From NCBI RefSeq assembly GCF_014646355.1, contig NZ_BMNH01000001.1, forward strand, positions 400,675 through 464,674: a stretch of DNA of 64,000 bases. The letters are read 5' to 3'. This document shows, piece by piece, positions 8,838 through 17,002 of this stretch. The notes under the pieces are model-generated. The model made no database searches. It saw only the letters and a list, made by a program, of their open reading frames with translations, and was not told the origin of the DNA. Source of the stretch: Nonomuraea cavernae (GTDB taxonomy: Bacteria > Actinomycetota > Actinomycetes > Streptosporangiales > Streptosporangiaceae). The stretch's first letter is position 1. Each line of letters opens with the position of its first letter. A program made the translations under genes and the position numbers.

Positions 8838-9640
8838 GGCGCGAACACCGCCCGCACCGACCCGAGCCCGGCGATGCGCGCCTCGAACACGTCACCCGGC
8901 TCGACGGGCGCCACGGGCCCGAGCGCGCCCGTCAGCACCACCTCGCCGGCCCGCAGCGGGCGGTCCGTACGGCCCAGCCGCCCGGCCAGCCAGACCAGGG
9001 CGTTGACCGGATGGCCCAGGCAGGCGGCGCCCGAGCCGGTCGAGACCTCCTGTTGTGGGGCGTCGCCACGCGTCATGGTCATCGCGGCCTGCCGCAGGTC
9101 CAGGCCGGCGAGCGGGACTGGCGTGTTGCCCAGCACGAACGCGCCGCTGGAGGCGTTGTCGGCGATCGTGTCGACCGGCGTGATGTCCCAGGCGGCCACG
9201 CGGGAGTCGGCGATCTCGATCGCGGGCAGCGCGAACTCCACCGCCCTGATCACCTCGGCCGCCGTGAACGGCCCGCCCTCCAGGTCGCGGCCGAGCACCA
9301 GCGCGATCTCGGCCTCGGCGCGCGGCTGGAGGAACCCGTCCATCGGCGCGGGTAGCCCGTCGAGCTGCGACCTGTCCGCGAACAGCGTCCCGAAGCTCGG
9401 CTCGTCGGCTCCGAACCGCCGCCGGTTCTCGGCGTTCGTGAGGCCGATCTTCCATCCGACCGGCCGCCGCCCCTCGTCCAGCGCCCGCCGCCGGTTGATC
9501 TCCTGTACGGCGTAGGCGTCCCGCTCGGTGCCGATCAGGTCACGGACGGGCGGGCACGGCTTGCCGGAGCGCGCGGCGTCGAGCAGCCGGTCGGCCGCCT
9601 GGGTGCGGCTGTCCACCGCCTCCGACCATTCGTCGTTCAT
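8834..9640 (-). CDS. nbaG: 4-oxalocrotonate decarboxylase / 2-keto-4-pentenoate hydratase family
   Basis: A 268-residue member of the FAH-like hydratase/decarboxylase superfamily. I chose ATG 9640 because GGAG is seven bases upstream; an adjacent GTG at 9643 is an alternative. Motifs: [37 protein letters not shown] with the metal-binding Glu pair, and [27 protein letters not shown] also matches. The family splits into decarboxylases that remove CO2 from 4-oxalocrotonate and hydratases that act on the product 2-oxopent-4-enoate. Sequence alone does not separate them here. Context supports decarboxylation directly after the deaminase. It is the first gene of the operon. Confidence 0.8.
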   Translation of the reverse strand: MNDEWSEAVDSRTQAADRLLDAARSGKPCPPVRDLIGTERDAYAVQEINRRRALDEGRRPVGWKIGLTNAENRRRFGADEPSFGTLFADRSQLDGLPAPMDGFLQPRAEAEIALVLGRDLEGGPFTAAEVIRAVEFALPAIEIADSRVAAWDITPVDTIADNASSGAFVLGNTPVPLAGLDLRQAAMTMTRGDAPQQEVSTGSGAACLGHPVNALVWLAGRLGRTDRPLRAGEVVLTGALGPVAPVEPGDVFEARIAGLGSVRAVFAP

Positions 9641-9786
9641 CACGCGGCTCCAGGGGGCGTCAGGGGATTCCAGCAGAGGGTGAGCATCACCACAGTTTCC
9701 CGGTTTCCCGCATTTCTGGGTAGAACAGGACGAGCGGCTGGGGCAACCGGCCGCTTGCCCGCAACAGAGTAGACATCCTGGACATC

Positions 9787-10491
9787 ATGCAGACACGCCT
9801 CGATCAGGTCACCGCCCACGACGGCTCCTTCGACGTCCACGTCTGGCTGCCTCCCGGCGGCAGCGGCCCCGGCATCCTGTTGATCCACGAGATCTACGGC
9901 GTCGGCCCGTACATCACGAAGGTGGCCGAGGAGCTCGCGGCCCGAGGTTACGTCGTCGCCGCGCCCGACCTGTTCTGGCGCCTCCAGAGGGGCTGGGTCG
10001 GCGAGCACACCCCGGAGGGCACGGCGGCCTCGATCGAGCTGGCCCGCGGATTCGAGGTCGCGCAGGGCGTGGCCGACTGCGCGCTGACCCTCGGCCACCT
10101 GCGGCGGCTGCCGGAGGTGACCGGCGGCGCCGGCGTGCTCGGGTTCTGCCTGGGCGGCTCGCTCAGCTTCATGCTGGCCACCCAGACCGAGCTGGACGCG
10201 GTGCTGTCCTTCTACGGCTCGGCCGTGCCCGATGCGGCCGGGCTGGTGGAGCGCATCGGCTCTCCCCTGCTGCTGGTCTTCGGCGGCAGCGACCCCTTCA
10301 TCTCGCGCGAGCAGGTGGCCAAGGTCGAGCAGGCCGTCGCCGGCCGGCCCAACGTGCGCCTGCACGTGGACGAGGAGGCCGGGCACGCCTTCCTCAACAG
10401 CGAGGCGCCGATGTTCCACCAGCCGGAGGCGGCCGACCGCGCCTGGCGGATCGCCCTGGACTTCCTCGGGGAGCACCTGCCCGTACGGTGA
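9787..10491 (+). CDS. Dienelactone hydrolase family protein
   Basis: A 234-residue alpha/beta hydrolase of the DLH type. It has the usual Cys nucleophile in GVLGFCLGGSLSF, the regulatory Glu in ILLIHEIYGVGPYI, an acid in LVFGGSDPFIS and the catalytic His in EEAGHAFLNSEAP. Classical dienelactone hydrolases open lactones formed in aromatic catabolism. The gene diverges from the 3-hydroxyanthranilate operon across 146 bases and may be co-regulated, yet no lactone intermediate is known in that pathway, so its substrate is open. No clear ribosome site precedes ATG 9787. Confidence 0.85.
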   Translation: MQTRLDQVTAHDGSFDVHVWLPPGGSGPGILLIHEIYGVGPYITKVAEELAARGYVVAAPDLFWRLQRGWVGEHTPEGTAASIELARGFEVAQGVADCALTLGHLRRLPEVTGGAGVLGFCLGGSLSFMLATQTELDAVLSFYGSAVPDAAGLVERIGSPLLLVFGGSDPFISREQVAKVEQAVAGRPNVRLHVDEEAGHAFLNSEAPMFHQPEAADRAWRIALDFLGEHLPVR

Positions 10492-10748
10492 GCCACCCTG
10501 TCCGCGAGGACACCTTCCCGTACCTCATCGGGGTGCGCGTGAGGCGAACCCGGGAGTCAGGGGGCGGAGCGAGCGTCGCGGCGGCTCCCGCCTCGGTCAC
10601 CGTCGAGGCCCATCGGTACGGCTTACGGCCGGGCGGGTTCACCTTGATCAACGACGTGCTCCTCGACACCCTGGGGGCGGTGCCGGCCGCGCTGGTTACT
10701 CGCCGCTGGCGGGCCCGCAGAACAGCGGCCGGAGTCATTTCGCCATAA
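10488..10748 (+). CDS. Hypothetical protein, possibly coupled to the hydrolase gene
   Basis: An 86-residue frame whose GTG overlaps the hydrolase stop (GTGA). I recognise no domain; it is Arg/Ala/Val-rich and lacks a signal peptide or membrane segment. The start overlap argues for a real gene, while the composition and the absence of a familiar motif argue for chance, so this is weakly supported. The stretch from 10749 to 10899 that follows has no gene and should hold the promoter of the GntR regulator. Confidence 0.3.
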   Translation: MSHPVREDTFPYLIGVRVRRTRESGGGASVAAAPASVTVEAHRYGLRPGGFTLINDVLLDTLGAVPAALVTRRWRARRTAAGVISP

Positions 10749-10899
10749 CGGATGGCTGAAACCCATCACCTATCACCACATAGGCCCGATCTGCTGAAAA
10801 GAAGCTCGCGACCAACCTCCGTATCTGTGCGATCGTGGACAAGACGGGGCAAGTTCTCTGGAGACGCCGAACCCGGTTGGTGACAGAGGGTGGTCAAAC

Positions 10900-11652
10900 G
10901 TGTCTGAATCCCCGGTAGCCCACGATCCCCCAATCTACCGACGCATCGCCGACGGCCTCCGCGCCCGGATCCTGTCCGGCGAACTGCGCGACGGGGACCG
11001 GCTGCCGGGCGAGAACACACTCATGGCCGACCACGCGATCGCCCGCGCCACAGCGAGGCAGGCGCTCGCCGTACTCATCAACGAAGGGCTGGCGGTGCCC
11101 AAGCGAGGTTCGGGGGTCTACGTGAGGCTGTTCAAACCGATCCGCAGGCATGGCTCCCGCCGCCTGTCACGCGAGCAATGGGGTGGCGGGCGGGCCATCT
11201 GGGACGCCGACGCCCGCGGCCGGCCGTTCACCGTGGACGAGGTGGAGGTGGTGCGCGAGGAGGCGTCCGAGGAGATCGCCGGCTTGCTCGCGACCGAGGA
11301 AGCGTGGGTCCGGCGCCGCCGCTACTCGGTCGACGACCGCCCGGTGCAGCTGGCGACCTCCTACTTTCCCGCTCCTCTGGTCGACGGCACCCCCATCACG
11401 CTGCCCGACACCGGCCCCGGCGGCGTCTACGCCCGGCTGCGCGACCTCGGCCTGTCGCCCGCGCACTTCACCGAGGAGGTACGGGCCCGGATGCCGGCTC
11501 CGCGCGAGACCCGGTTACTCGGCCTGCCGGGCGGCACGCCGGTGATCGTGATCAGCCGCACCGCCTACACCGAGGAGGGGCGGCCCGTGGAGCACAACGA
11601 GATGGTGCTCGACTCCGCCGCCTACGTCCTTCAGTACGACTTCGACGCGTAG
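10900..11652 (+). CDS. GntR family transcriptional regulator (HutC/UTRA type)
   Basis: A 250-residue regulator. The winged helix spans about residues 12-75 (PIYRRIADGLRARILSGEL, RATARQALAVLINEGLAVPK, GSGVYV). The ligand-binding UTRA domain spans about 95-245 with VRRRRYSVDDRPVQLATSYF and the terminal VEHNEMVLDS signature. GTG 10900 has AGAGGG nine bases upstream. UTRA domains usually sense a small metabolite. The regulator lies close to the kynurenine operon and its divergent hydrolase, but is also followed by its own small companion gene, so its target is uncertain. Confidence 0.9.
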   Translation: MSESPVAHDPPIYRRIADGLRARILSGELRDGDRLPGENTLMADHAIARATARQALAVLINEGLAVPKRGSGVYVRLFKPIRRHGSRRLSREQWGGGRAIWDADARGRPFTVDEVEVVREEASEEIAGLLATEEAWVRRRRYSVDDRPVQLATSYFPAPLVDGTPITLPDTGPGGVYARLRDLGLSPAHFTEEVRARMPAPRETRLLGLPGGTPVIVISRTAYTEEGRPVEHNEMVLDSAAYVLQYDFDA

Positions 11653-11814
11653 CTGTGCTCTAGTCCCATCCGACCCGCAGTCCAGCCCGTAGTTCAAGCG
11701 GATATGTCAAGCGATAGGTTGACCTGTCCTCCCCGATCATAGATTTCTCTAGAGAGGTGACGGATCCTTCAGGGAGACGGAACCTCGTAAAGGGGGCCCC
11801 GGAAGGATGACCAG

Positions 11815-12063
11815 ATGTCCTTTGACCGGCATCTCGCCGAAATCGCCCGGGAGTTCCCGCAATGGACCATCTGGCGAAGCGACGCCGGACGCTGGTGGGC
11901 CACCAGGCACCATCCACTCAGCGCCGGGCAACGCGACGCCGGATGCGCGATGACCATCGACGCCGACGACCCGGAAGACCTGCGCGAGCAGCTCCGGGAC
12001 CAGGAGAGCAGGGCCGCGGAGCGGGAGGGACCACGACGCCGCACCGGCCCCGCCCCGCCCTAG
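11815..12063 (+). CDS. Small conserved protein downstream of GntR
   Basis: An 82-residue soluble protein with a Trp/Arg-rich core (FPQWTIWRSDAGRWWATRHH, DAGCAMTIDADDPEDLREQL) and a basic tail. GGAAGGA precedes ATG 11815. Small proteins of this pattern often follow GntR-family genes in actinomycetes; their role is unknown and might be regulatory. The 162-base spacer before it contains AT-rich sequence (TTGACC near 11719) that could be a separate promoter. Several hairpins follow the stop codon. Confidence 0.65.
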   Translation: MSFDRHLAEIAREFPQWTIWRSDAGRWWATRHHPLSAGQRDAGCAMTIDADDPEDLREQLRDQESRAAEREGPRRRTGPAPP

Positions 12064-12074
12064 CGCGGGCCGCC

Positions 12075-12156
12075 GGCCGTCAGAAGACGGCCCGGCGGCA
12101 GGCGCACACGAACAGCCCGGTGCCGGGTCCAGCGTCTCGGCGGCCCCGGCACCGGG
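12075..12156 (+). terminator. Two GC-rich hairpins after the small GntR-linked gene
   Basis: GGCCGTC (12075-12081) pairs with GACGGCC (12086-12092) over a four-base loop. A second perfect 12-bp stem is formed by CCCGGTGCCGGG (12116-12127) and CCCGGCACCGGG (12145-12156). Neither has a T-run, as is common for actinobacterial terminators. Confidence 0.45.
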
Positions 12157-12177
12157 CCCCCAGGGGGCCGCACACGC

Positions 12178-12212
12178 GGAAGCCTCCGACCCGATCGGGG
12201 GCGGAGGCTTCC
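12178..12212. terminator. Probable bidirectional terminator between convergent genes
   Basis: GGAAGCCTCCG (12178-12188) and CGGAGGCTTCC (12202-12212) form a perfect 11-bp stem with a 13-base loop. It lies between the rightward small gene ending at 12063 and the leftward coiled-coil gene ending at 12257, so it can serve both. Confidence 0.65.
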
Positions 12213-12256
12213 GCTCACGGGACGTCCGCCCGCGAAGGCTGTCCCGGGGACGCGTG

Positions 12257-13516
12257 CTACTTGCGGATGTCGGACAGGTGGCCGAGGGTCACGTCGGTGT
12301 CATCGGAGACCGCGGGCCGGACCCGTGCCGCCTCGTCCTCCTCGACGATGACGCGCACGTCGTCCTGCGCGTTCGCCGGCAGCGTCAGGTCGCGCGTCTG
12401 AGGCTCCTCGTGGTGGGCCTCCCGCCCCTGAGGGTCCAGCGGCTCCGCGCGAGGGTCGGCCAACGTGACCTCCTCGGTCGGCGACCCGTCGTACCGGACG
12501 TCCTCGGTCCGCGACTCGTCGTAGCGGGCCTCCTCGGTCGGCCGCTGGTCGTAGCGAGCCTCGGTCGGCCGCTCGTCGTGGCGGGCGTCCTCGGTCGGCC
12601 GCTCGTCGTGGCGGGCGTCCTCGGTCGGCCGCTCGTCGGATCCGGCCTCAAGGGACCGAGCCTCCTGCGGGCGCTCGAGCCGCGGCGCGTCCGCCTGCTC
12701 GACCAGCAGCGGGCCCGCGGCCTTCTCGGCGTGCATGAGGTCGCCGAGCACCGAGCTGATCTCGGTCAACCGGCGCACGACCTCGGTGTGGGTGTTGCCC
12801 AGGTACTCGACCCGCCGGCCCGCGTGCTCGTCGAGCGCGGCCACGCGCTGCTGCGCCGCCGCGAGGGTCGACTCGGCCTCCTCCCGGGCGGCGGCCAGCC
12901 CCTGCGCGGCCTCGGCCTGGGCGCTCTCGATCAGCCGCTCGGCCTCGGCCTGGGCGGAGGCGACCAACTGCTCGGCCTCCTCGCGCGCCTCGAGCCGGGT
13001 GGCGTCGGCCTCCATGCGGGAGCTGGTCAGCTTCTCGTCGGCGTCGGCGCCCGCCTGCGCCAGCATCCGCTCGGCCGCCGCCGTGGCCTCACCCACCCGC
13101 CGCTCGGCCTCCGCCTGGGCTGAGGTGAGGATGCTGTCGGCCGTCTCGCGGGCCGAGGTGACCAGCCGCTCGGCCTCCGACTTGGCCGCGTCACGCACGC
13201 TGATGGCCTCGGCCTCGGCGTCCTCCTTCTTCTGCGCGGCCTCTTCCTCGCCCAGCTTGAGAATCTGCGCGAGCCTGGGGCTGAGGTCCTCGTAGCTCTG
13301 TGGCGCCTCGACCATGCGCCGCCGGGCCTCGGCGAGCTCCAGCCGGCCCTGCTCGGCCTGGTCGATCGCCCGGACCAGCCGTTCCTCCAGATCGCGGATC
13401 TGGTTACGGGTGCGGTTGACGTAGTCGTTGACCTGAGCACGGTTGTAGCCGCGGAGCGCGACCTCGAAGGTGTCCTCTTGCATCAGATCGGGAAAGCTCT
13501 CGTGCTGGTTTGTCAT
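12257..13516 (-). CDS. DivIVA-like coiled-coil protein with acidic C-terminal repeats
   Basis: A 419-residue protein. The N-terminus (EDTFEVALRGYNRAQVNDYV) resembles the membrane-curvature-sensing end of DivIVA proteins. A long Ala/Glu/Arg coiled coil follows (about 40-250, with repeated SAQAEAERL heptads). The C-terminal third is unstructured, acidic and built from diverged DERPTEDARH decapeptides before a final conserved-looking segment LGHLSDIRK. Similar proteins in actinomycetes (Wag31/SepIVA/FilP-like, often mislabelled cellulose-binding) organise polar growth or septation. Which of these it resembles most cannot be settled by eye. No other cell-division genes are adjacent. Confidence 0.75.
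   Translation of the reverse strand: MTNQHESFPDLMQEDTFEVALRGYNRAQVNDYVNRTRNQIRDLEERLVRAIDQAEQGRLELAEARRRMVEAPQSYEDLSPRLAQILKLGEEEAAQKKEDAEAEAISVRDAAKSEAERLVTSARETADSILTSAQAEAERRVGEATAAAERMLAQAGADADEKLTSSRMEADATRLEAREEAEQLVASAQAEAERLIESAQAEAAQGLAAAREEAESTLAAAQQRVAALDEHAGRRVEYLGNTHTEVVRRLTEISSVLGDLMHAEKAAGPLLVEQADAPRLERPQEARSLEAGSDERPTEDARHDERPTEDARHDERPTEARYDQRPTEEARYDESRTEDVRYDGSPTEEVTLADPRAEPLDPQGREAHHEEPQTRDLTLPANAQDDVRVIVEEDEAARVRPAVSDDTDVTLGHLSDIRK
12561..12640 (-). repeat. 30-bp tandem repeat encoding acidic decapeptides
   Basis: Two identical 30-base units (12561-12590 and 12591-12620) and the first 18 bases of a third lie in frame in the coiled-coil gene. Diverged units extend leftward to about 12471. 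The unit encodes DERPTEDARH-type peptides, so length can vary without breaking the frame. Confidence 0.9.
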
Positions 13517-13653
13517 GGGGGTTACCTAAGGGTTTGCGTGAGGCGGGGGAGAACTGCGGCTGGTAAGGGTCTGGTGACGAGACGTCAGGAAACGACTTTC
13601 CTGCCATCTGCCCACGTCCGCAACCGGAACACCAGACCTGGGCGGGAATTACG

Positions 13654-14184
13654 ATGAGACGGGTGTACATCGCTGCATTGAACAACGGAGCAGTCCCGGA
13701 CATTCATCCCGAGGCGTACATCGCCCCTGGCGCCGTCGTGGTCGGGCGGGTGCGAGTGGGCCGGGCGTCCAGCATCTGGTACGGCTCCGTTCTCCGGGGA
13801 GACGACGAGCGGATCGAGATCGGGGAGGAGTGCAACGTACAGGATCTCTGTTGCCTGCACTCCGATCCGGGCGAGCCGGCGATCCTGGAGTCGAGGGTAA
13901 GCCTGGGCCACAAGGCGATGGTGCACGGCGCCCACATCGAGACGGGCGCGCTGATCGGCATCGGCGCGATCGTGCTCGGCGGCGCCCGCGTCGGCGCGGG
14001 CACGCTGGTGGCGGCCGGAGCGCTGGTCGGGCCCGGCAAGAAGATCCCGGCCGGGGTGCTGGTCGCCGGAGTGCCGGGCCGGGTCGTCCGCGAGCTCACC
14101 GACGACGACCGCGAGTCCTTCGCCCGCACGCCCGACAACTACCTGGCCAAGGCGATCAGGCACGGGCAGGCGTCAGTGATTTGA
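13654..14184 (+). CDS. Gamma-carbonic anhydrase / hexapeptide-repeat family protein
   Basis: A 176-residue left-handed beta-helix protein with repeated [LIV]G-x4 hexapeptides (AYIAPGAVVVGRVRVG, ALIGIGAIVLGGARVGAGTL). The three histidines expected to bind metal in gamma-carbonic anhydrases are present in LCCLHSDPG, SLGHKAMVHG. C-terminal VAGVPGRVVREL is typical of the YrdA/PaaY-like branch. These proteins are trimers; some hydrate CO2, others are thioesterase or assembly factors. The gene stands alone and overlaps the convergent lipoprotein gene by 29 bases. Confidence 0.85.
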   Translation: MRRVYIAALNNGAVPDIHPEAYIAPGAVVVGRVRVGRASSIWYGSVLRGDDERIEIGEECNVQDLCCLHSDPGEPAILESRVSLGHKAMVHGAHIETGALIGIGAIVLGGARVGAGTLVAAGALVGPGKKIPAGVLVAGVPGRVVRELTDDDRESFARTPDNYLAKAIRHGQASVI

Positions 14185-15067
14185 TCAGCGCCGCGTCCGG
14201 CACCGAGGCGGTGTTGAGCGGGTCCGCGTAGTCAGGCAGCTCCGGGCGCAGAAATCTGACGAAGTCCACGGTCAGCTTCACGTCCGGCACCCCCCTGACC
14301 TGCGTGGCGTTGCCCTTCGTGGCGTCCTTCTTGAGGGTGCTGTAGCTGTCCCAGTCGGTGTAGGCCGTGATGCCCCACTGCAGCACCTCGGGCAGGTTCG
14401 ACTCCCAGCGCTTGCCGACCTTCCAGCTGCCGCCGTCCTCCTTGTAGAGAGCCACGGCGACGCGGCCGACCCTGGCCAGGACGAGGTCGACCCAGCCGGC
14501 CTTCACCGCCAGTTCCTGCGGCTTGGAGCTGCCCTCCCTGGTGTACTTCACCTCGACCTGGCTGCCCTTGTCGGCTGTGCCGGTGGTGACCGACACCCAG
14601 TTGGGGACTGCGTACGAACCGGGCTGGCGGGCCATCAGGCCGCCGAGCGAGAACTTCCGCTTGGGTACGCCGCCGCTCCTGCCCTCGACCTTGACCCGGG
14701 CGTGCATGACGATGTCTCCGGCCAGCTCCTGGAAGACGAACGGCCCGCGGAAGCCGTCGAACCAGGCGGAGGTCCTGGGCTCCAGGTACATCGCGCCCTT
14801 CGCCGTCTTATTCACGTCGAGCTTGGCGATGCGGTCGAGGTCCTTCTCGACGTCGCTCAGCTTCTTCCACATCGCCAGGTCCGTGGCCATGGCGAACTCC
14901 GCGGAGGCGGCGCCCACCTCGCCTCCCGGCGTGGGCGGGATGGCCGCCTCTAAGGTGAGCACGCCCGGTCCCGTGGGCGAAGGTTGCGCCGACGTCGCTG
15001 TCCCGCAACCGGCGAGCATGCCCGCGACCGACACGATTGCTGCCATCTTCGCCCTCATAGTGGACAT
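14156..15067 (-). CDS. Lipoprotein with a concanavalin-like (DUF1349-type) domain
   Basis: A 303-residue exported lipoprotein. The N-terminus has Arg/Lys, a hydrophobic stretch and lipobox MLAGCG with the lipidated Cys near residue 21. The mature part contains FRGPFVFQELAGDIVMHARV, KFSLGGLMARQPG and SVTTGTADKG, the pattern of a beta-sandwich (LamG/DUF1349-like) domain found in sugar-binding or glycosidase-like proteins. No catalytic residues can be named. It should be anchored on the outer face of the membrane; the ligand is unknown. Confidence 0.7.
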   Translation of the reverse strand: MSTMRAKMAAIVSVAGMLAGCGTATSAQPSPTGPGVLTLEAAIPPTPGGEVGAASAEFAMATDLAMWKKLSDVEKDLDRIAKLDVNKTAKGAMYLEPRTSAWFDGFRGPFVFQELAGDIVMHARVKVEGRSGGVPKRKFSLGGLMARQPGSYAVPNWVSVTTGTADKGSQVEVKYTREGSSKPQELAVKAGWVDLVLARVGRVAVALYKEDGGSWKVGKRWESNLPEVLQWGITAYTDWDSYSTLKKDATKGNATQVRGVPDVKLTVDFVRFLRPELPDYADPLNTASVPDAALIKSLTPARA

Positions 15068-15113
15068 TCTGCCGTGTCATGGTCACTGCTGATTTCCTAA
15101 CCCGGACAGTACG

Positions 15114-16520
15114 ATGGCCGCCGTGCGCACCTGGGACGCGTTCGCCGCGGCGGAGGCCGAGGTCCGGGCGATGGTCGCCGACCATCGCTGGGCCACTCTT
15201 CCGGCGCCGGCGCGCGCCCGCGCGATCGCCGCGCGCGGCCTCGGCACACCCGACGGCGACCGGTGGCTGTTCGGCGCGCACGCGCGGTGGCACCTGCACG
15301 ACCCGGCAGACGGCCGCTGGCACCTGTCCCCGCCGCCGAAAGGCGGGCGGGCCCGGCGGGTCGGCCACGCCGCCGCGGCGCTGCCCTCCCGGGTGATCCC
15401 CCAAGGCCCCGACTTCGCCGCCGAGCCCGGCTCCACGCAGGCGTTCATCGGCCCCGACGTGCCGGCGGCGCTGACCGACCAGGTCCGGGTGCTGCTGCGG
15501 GCCAGTGGCCGCAGGTCCGAGCACGACTTCCCGCTGACCGCCTTCGGCGAGATCTTCGCGTCCGACGTGCCCGGGACGGTCGCCGCCGTCTGGGGGACGG
15601 TGATGTGGTGCGCCTACGCGCCCGCCTTCGACGGCAACGAGGGGCTGATCACGATCTTCGGCGAGTACCTGCGGCGGCCGCTGCCGGGTGACGAGTGGGT
15701 GCGCTGGCTGCCCGCGCCGCCGCTGCTCGACCTCGTCGCGCTCGTCGCCGAGCGGGTGCGCTCGGGCCGTTCGCGCGAGGCGCTCCGCCTGACGGCCGTG
15801 ATGGCCGACACGGCCCAGGTCCTGCTCGCCGACCCCCGCTTCCGGCCGCGCGCGCTCGCCCTGCTCACGATGGTCGAGCCCGCCCTCGACCGGCCGGGCC
15901 TCGACGACCGCGCGGCGCTGCGCGACGACGAGACCGTACGCCGGGCGTGGCTGGAACGCTGCCCCGCCCGGCTGTCCAGGGCGGTGCTGGCGGAGACCGA
16001 TCCCTCGGCGCACTTCTGCCACACCGTCTACGAGCTGTCCGAGGCGCTCGCCTTCACCGGCGATCCGGCCCACGCGGCGGCGACGCTGCTGGCCGATCTG
16101 TCCGACTCCAGGGGCATGCTGCCCGGCCGGCTCGACCATCGGCTCAGACGGGCCTACGGCGAGCTGGCCCGCGCGGGTCTCACCGGCACCTCGGCCGCCG
16201 AGTCGACGGAGCCCGACGGGTTCCCGGTGCTGGGGCCGGCCCAGCCGTTGCCCGCCGGCCCGCACGAGCGTCACGGGCAGGTGGCGCGGGAGGGCGAGGG
16301 GTGGCATGTGCCCGCCCGGGCACCGGGTCATCACGTGGTGTCGGGGTTCGAGATCGAGCCGCCCGACCGGGTGAGCGCGGCGGCGGTGCTGGGATCCGCG
16401 TACGCCGTCGGGCTGGCGTGGGCGAGGGTGAGCGGGGCCAGGGTGCCGGAGCGCGGGTTCGCCGGCCAGTCGGCGCTCGTGCGGCGGGTCGCCCACGAAC
16501 GCGATGATGTTCCCTCTTAA
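15114..16520 (+). CDS. Uncharacterised actinobacterial protein
   Basis: A 468-residue soluble protein without a motif I recognise. It is rich in Arg, Ala and Trp. An N-terminal segment describes its own DGDRWLFGAHARWHLHD-like beta pattern (about 45-70), the middle is helical (LLDLVALVAERVRSGRSREA and following) and the C-terminus contains a glycine/alanine-rich AAAVLGSAYAVGLAWARV helix. No signal peptide. Start ATG 15114 or GTG 15123. Coding is supported by length, base composition and lack of an alternative gene. Confidence 0.6.
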   Translation: MAAVRTWDAFAAAEAEVRAMVADHRWATLPAPARARAIAARGLGTPDGDRWLFGAHARWHLHDPADGRWHLSPPPKGGRARRVGHAAAALPSRVIPQGPDFAAEPGSTQAFIGPDVPAALTDQVRVLLRASGRRSEHDFPLTAFGEIFASDVPGTVAAVWGTVMWCAYAPAFDGNEGLITIFGEYLRRPLPGDEWVRWLPAPPLLDLVALVAERVRSGRSREALRLTAVMADTAQVLLADPRFRPRALALLTMVEPALDRPGLDDRAALRDDETVRRAWLERCPARLSRAVLAETDPSAHFCHTVYELSEALAFTGDPAHAAATLLADLSDSRGMLPGRLDHRLRRAYGELARAGLTGTSAAESTEPDGFPVLGPAQPLPAGPHERHGQVAREGEGWHVPARAPGHHVVSGFEIEPPDRVSAAAVLGSAYAVGLAWARVSGARVPERGFAGQSALVRRVAHERDDVPS

Positions 16521-16525
16521 CCCAC

Positions 16526-16617
16526 TAATACCGGTATTAACTCTTACCCGTCCCGTATCGTGTCGCCACTTCAGGCAACAGATAATTCGCTGAATTGTGA
16601 TCTCGGTTTCCGGAAAC
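16526..16617. promoter_or_regulatory. Two perfect palindromes upstream of a small gene
   Basis: TAATACCGGTATTA (16526-16539) and GTTTCCGGAAAC (16606-16617) are exact palindromes in a 213-base AT-richer gap. The first has the ATACC/GGTAT half-sites typical of CsoR-type operators, and a csoR gene lies 0.5 kb downstream on the other strand. Either could be an operator for the gene at 16734. Confidence 0.4.
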
Positions 16618-16733
16618 GATCCTGGAGGGACCGGAGTGGCGCCGAAAGGAATGACTCCGATGGGCCATGTCGCCGGAAGGGCCTCAGCCGTAACCTCGTA
16701 GAGGGTGTGGGCTGCGGAAGGAAGGACGACGCG

Positions 16734-16895
16734 GTGGGGCACGATGACCTGGACTCTCGGGTCCACGACCGTGTCGCGTTGGACGAGATTGCGCTCTACG
16801 CCGAGGTGCTTACCGCCGTCGCAGTCAGTGAGCGGCGGCTGACCTTGGACGAGCTCGACGACGCGCTCGGATTGCGGACTTCGGCGAGCCGCTGA
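16734..16895 (+). CDS. Small conserved acidic protein
   Basis: A 53-residue protein. GTG 16734 has GGAAGGAAGGA upstream at normal spacing, so I prefer it over the longer open frame beginning at 16560. The sequence ALDEIALYAEVLTAVAVSER followed by LTLDELDDALGL resembles a family of 50-70-residue actinobacterial proteins of unknown function with a short helix-turn-helix-like end. It is transcribed alone and ends at a clear hairpin. Confidence 0.65.
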   Translation: MGHDDLDSRVHDRVALDEIALYAEVLTAVAVSERRLTLDELDDALGLRTSASR

Positions 16896-16914
16896 AGGAC
16901 CATCACTGGACCTA

Positions 16915-16950
16915 GTCCCGGGCTCCTCAGGGGTCCGGGACAGTCATTTT
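16915..16950 (+). terminator. Intrinsic terminator of the small gene
   Basis: GTCCCGG (16915-16921) pairs with CCGGGAC (16935-16941) and is followed by AGTCATTTT, giving a stem-loop and a short T-run 20 bases after the stop codon. Confidence 0.6.
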
Positions 16951-17002
16951 GGGGGGTGTGCCGCTTCCCACAATATGACTAGTCAGTCAAGCCGCCGATC
17001 TC

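Noticed and set aside
16560..16733. Longer N-terminus for the small protein at 16734
   Set aside because: The upstream residues look random and cross a palindrome; a strong ribosome site precedes the internal GTG.
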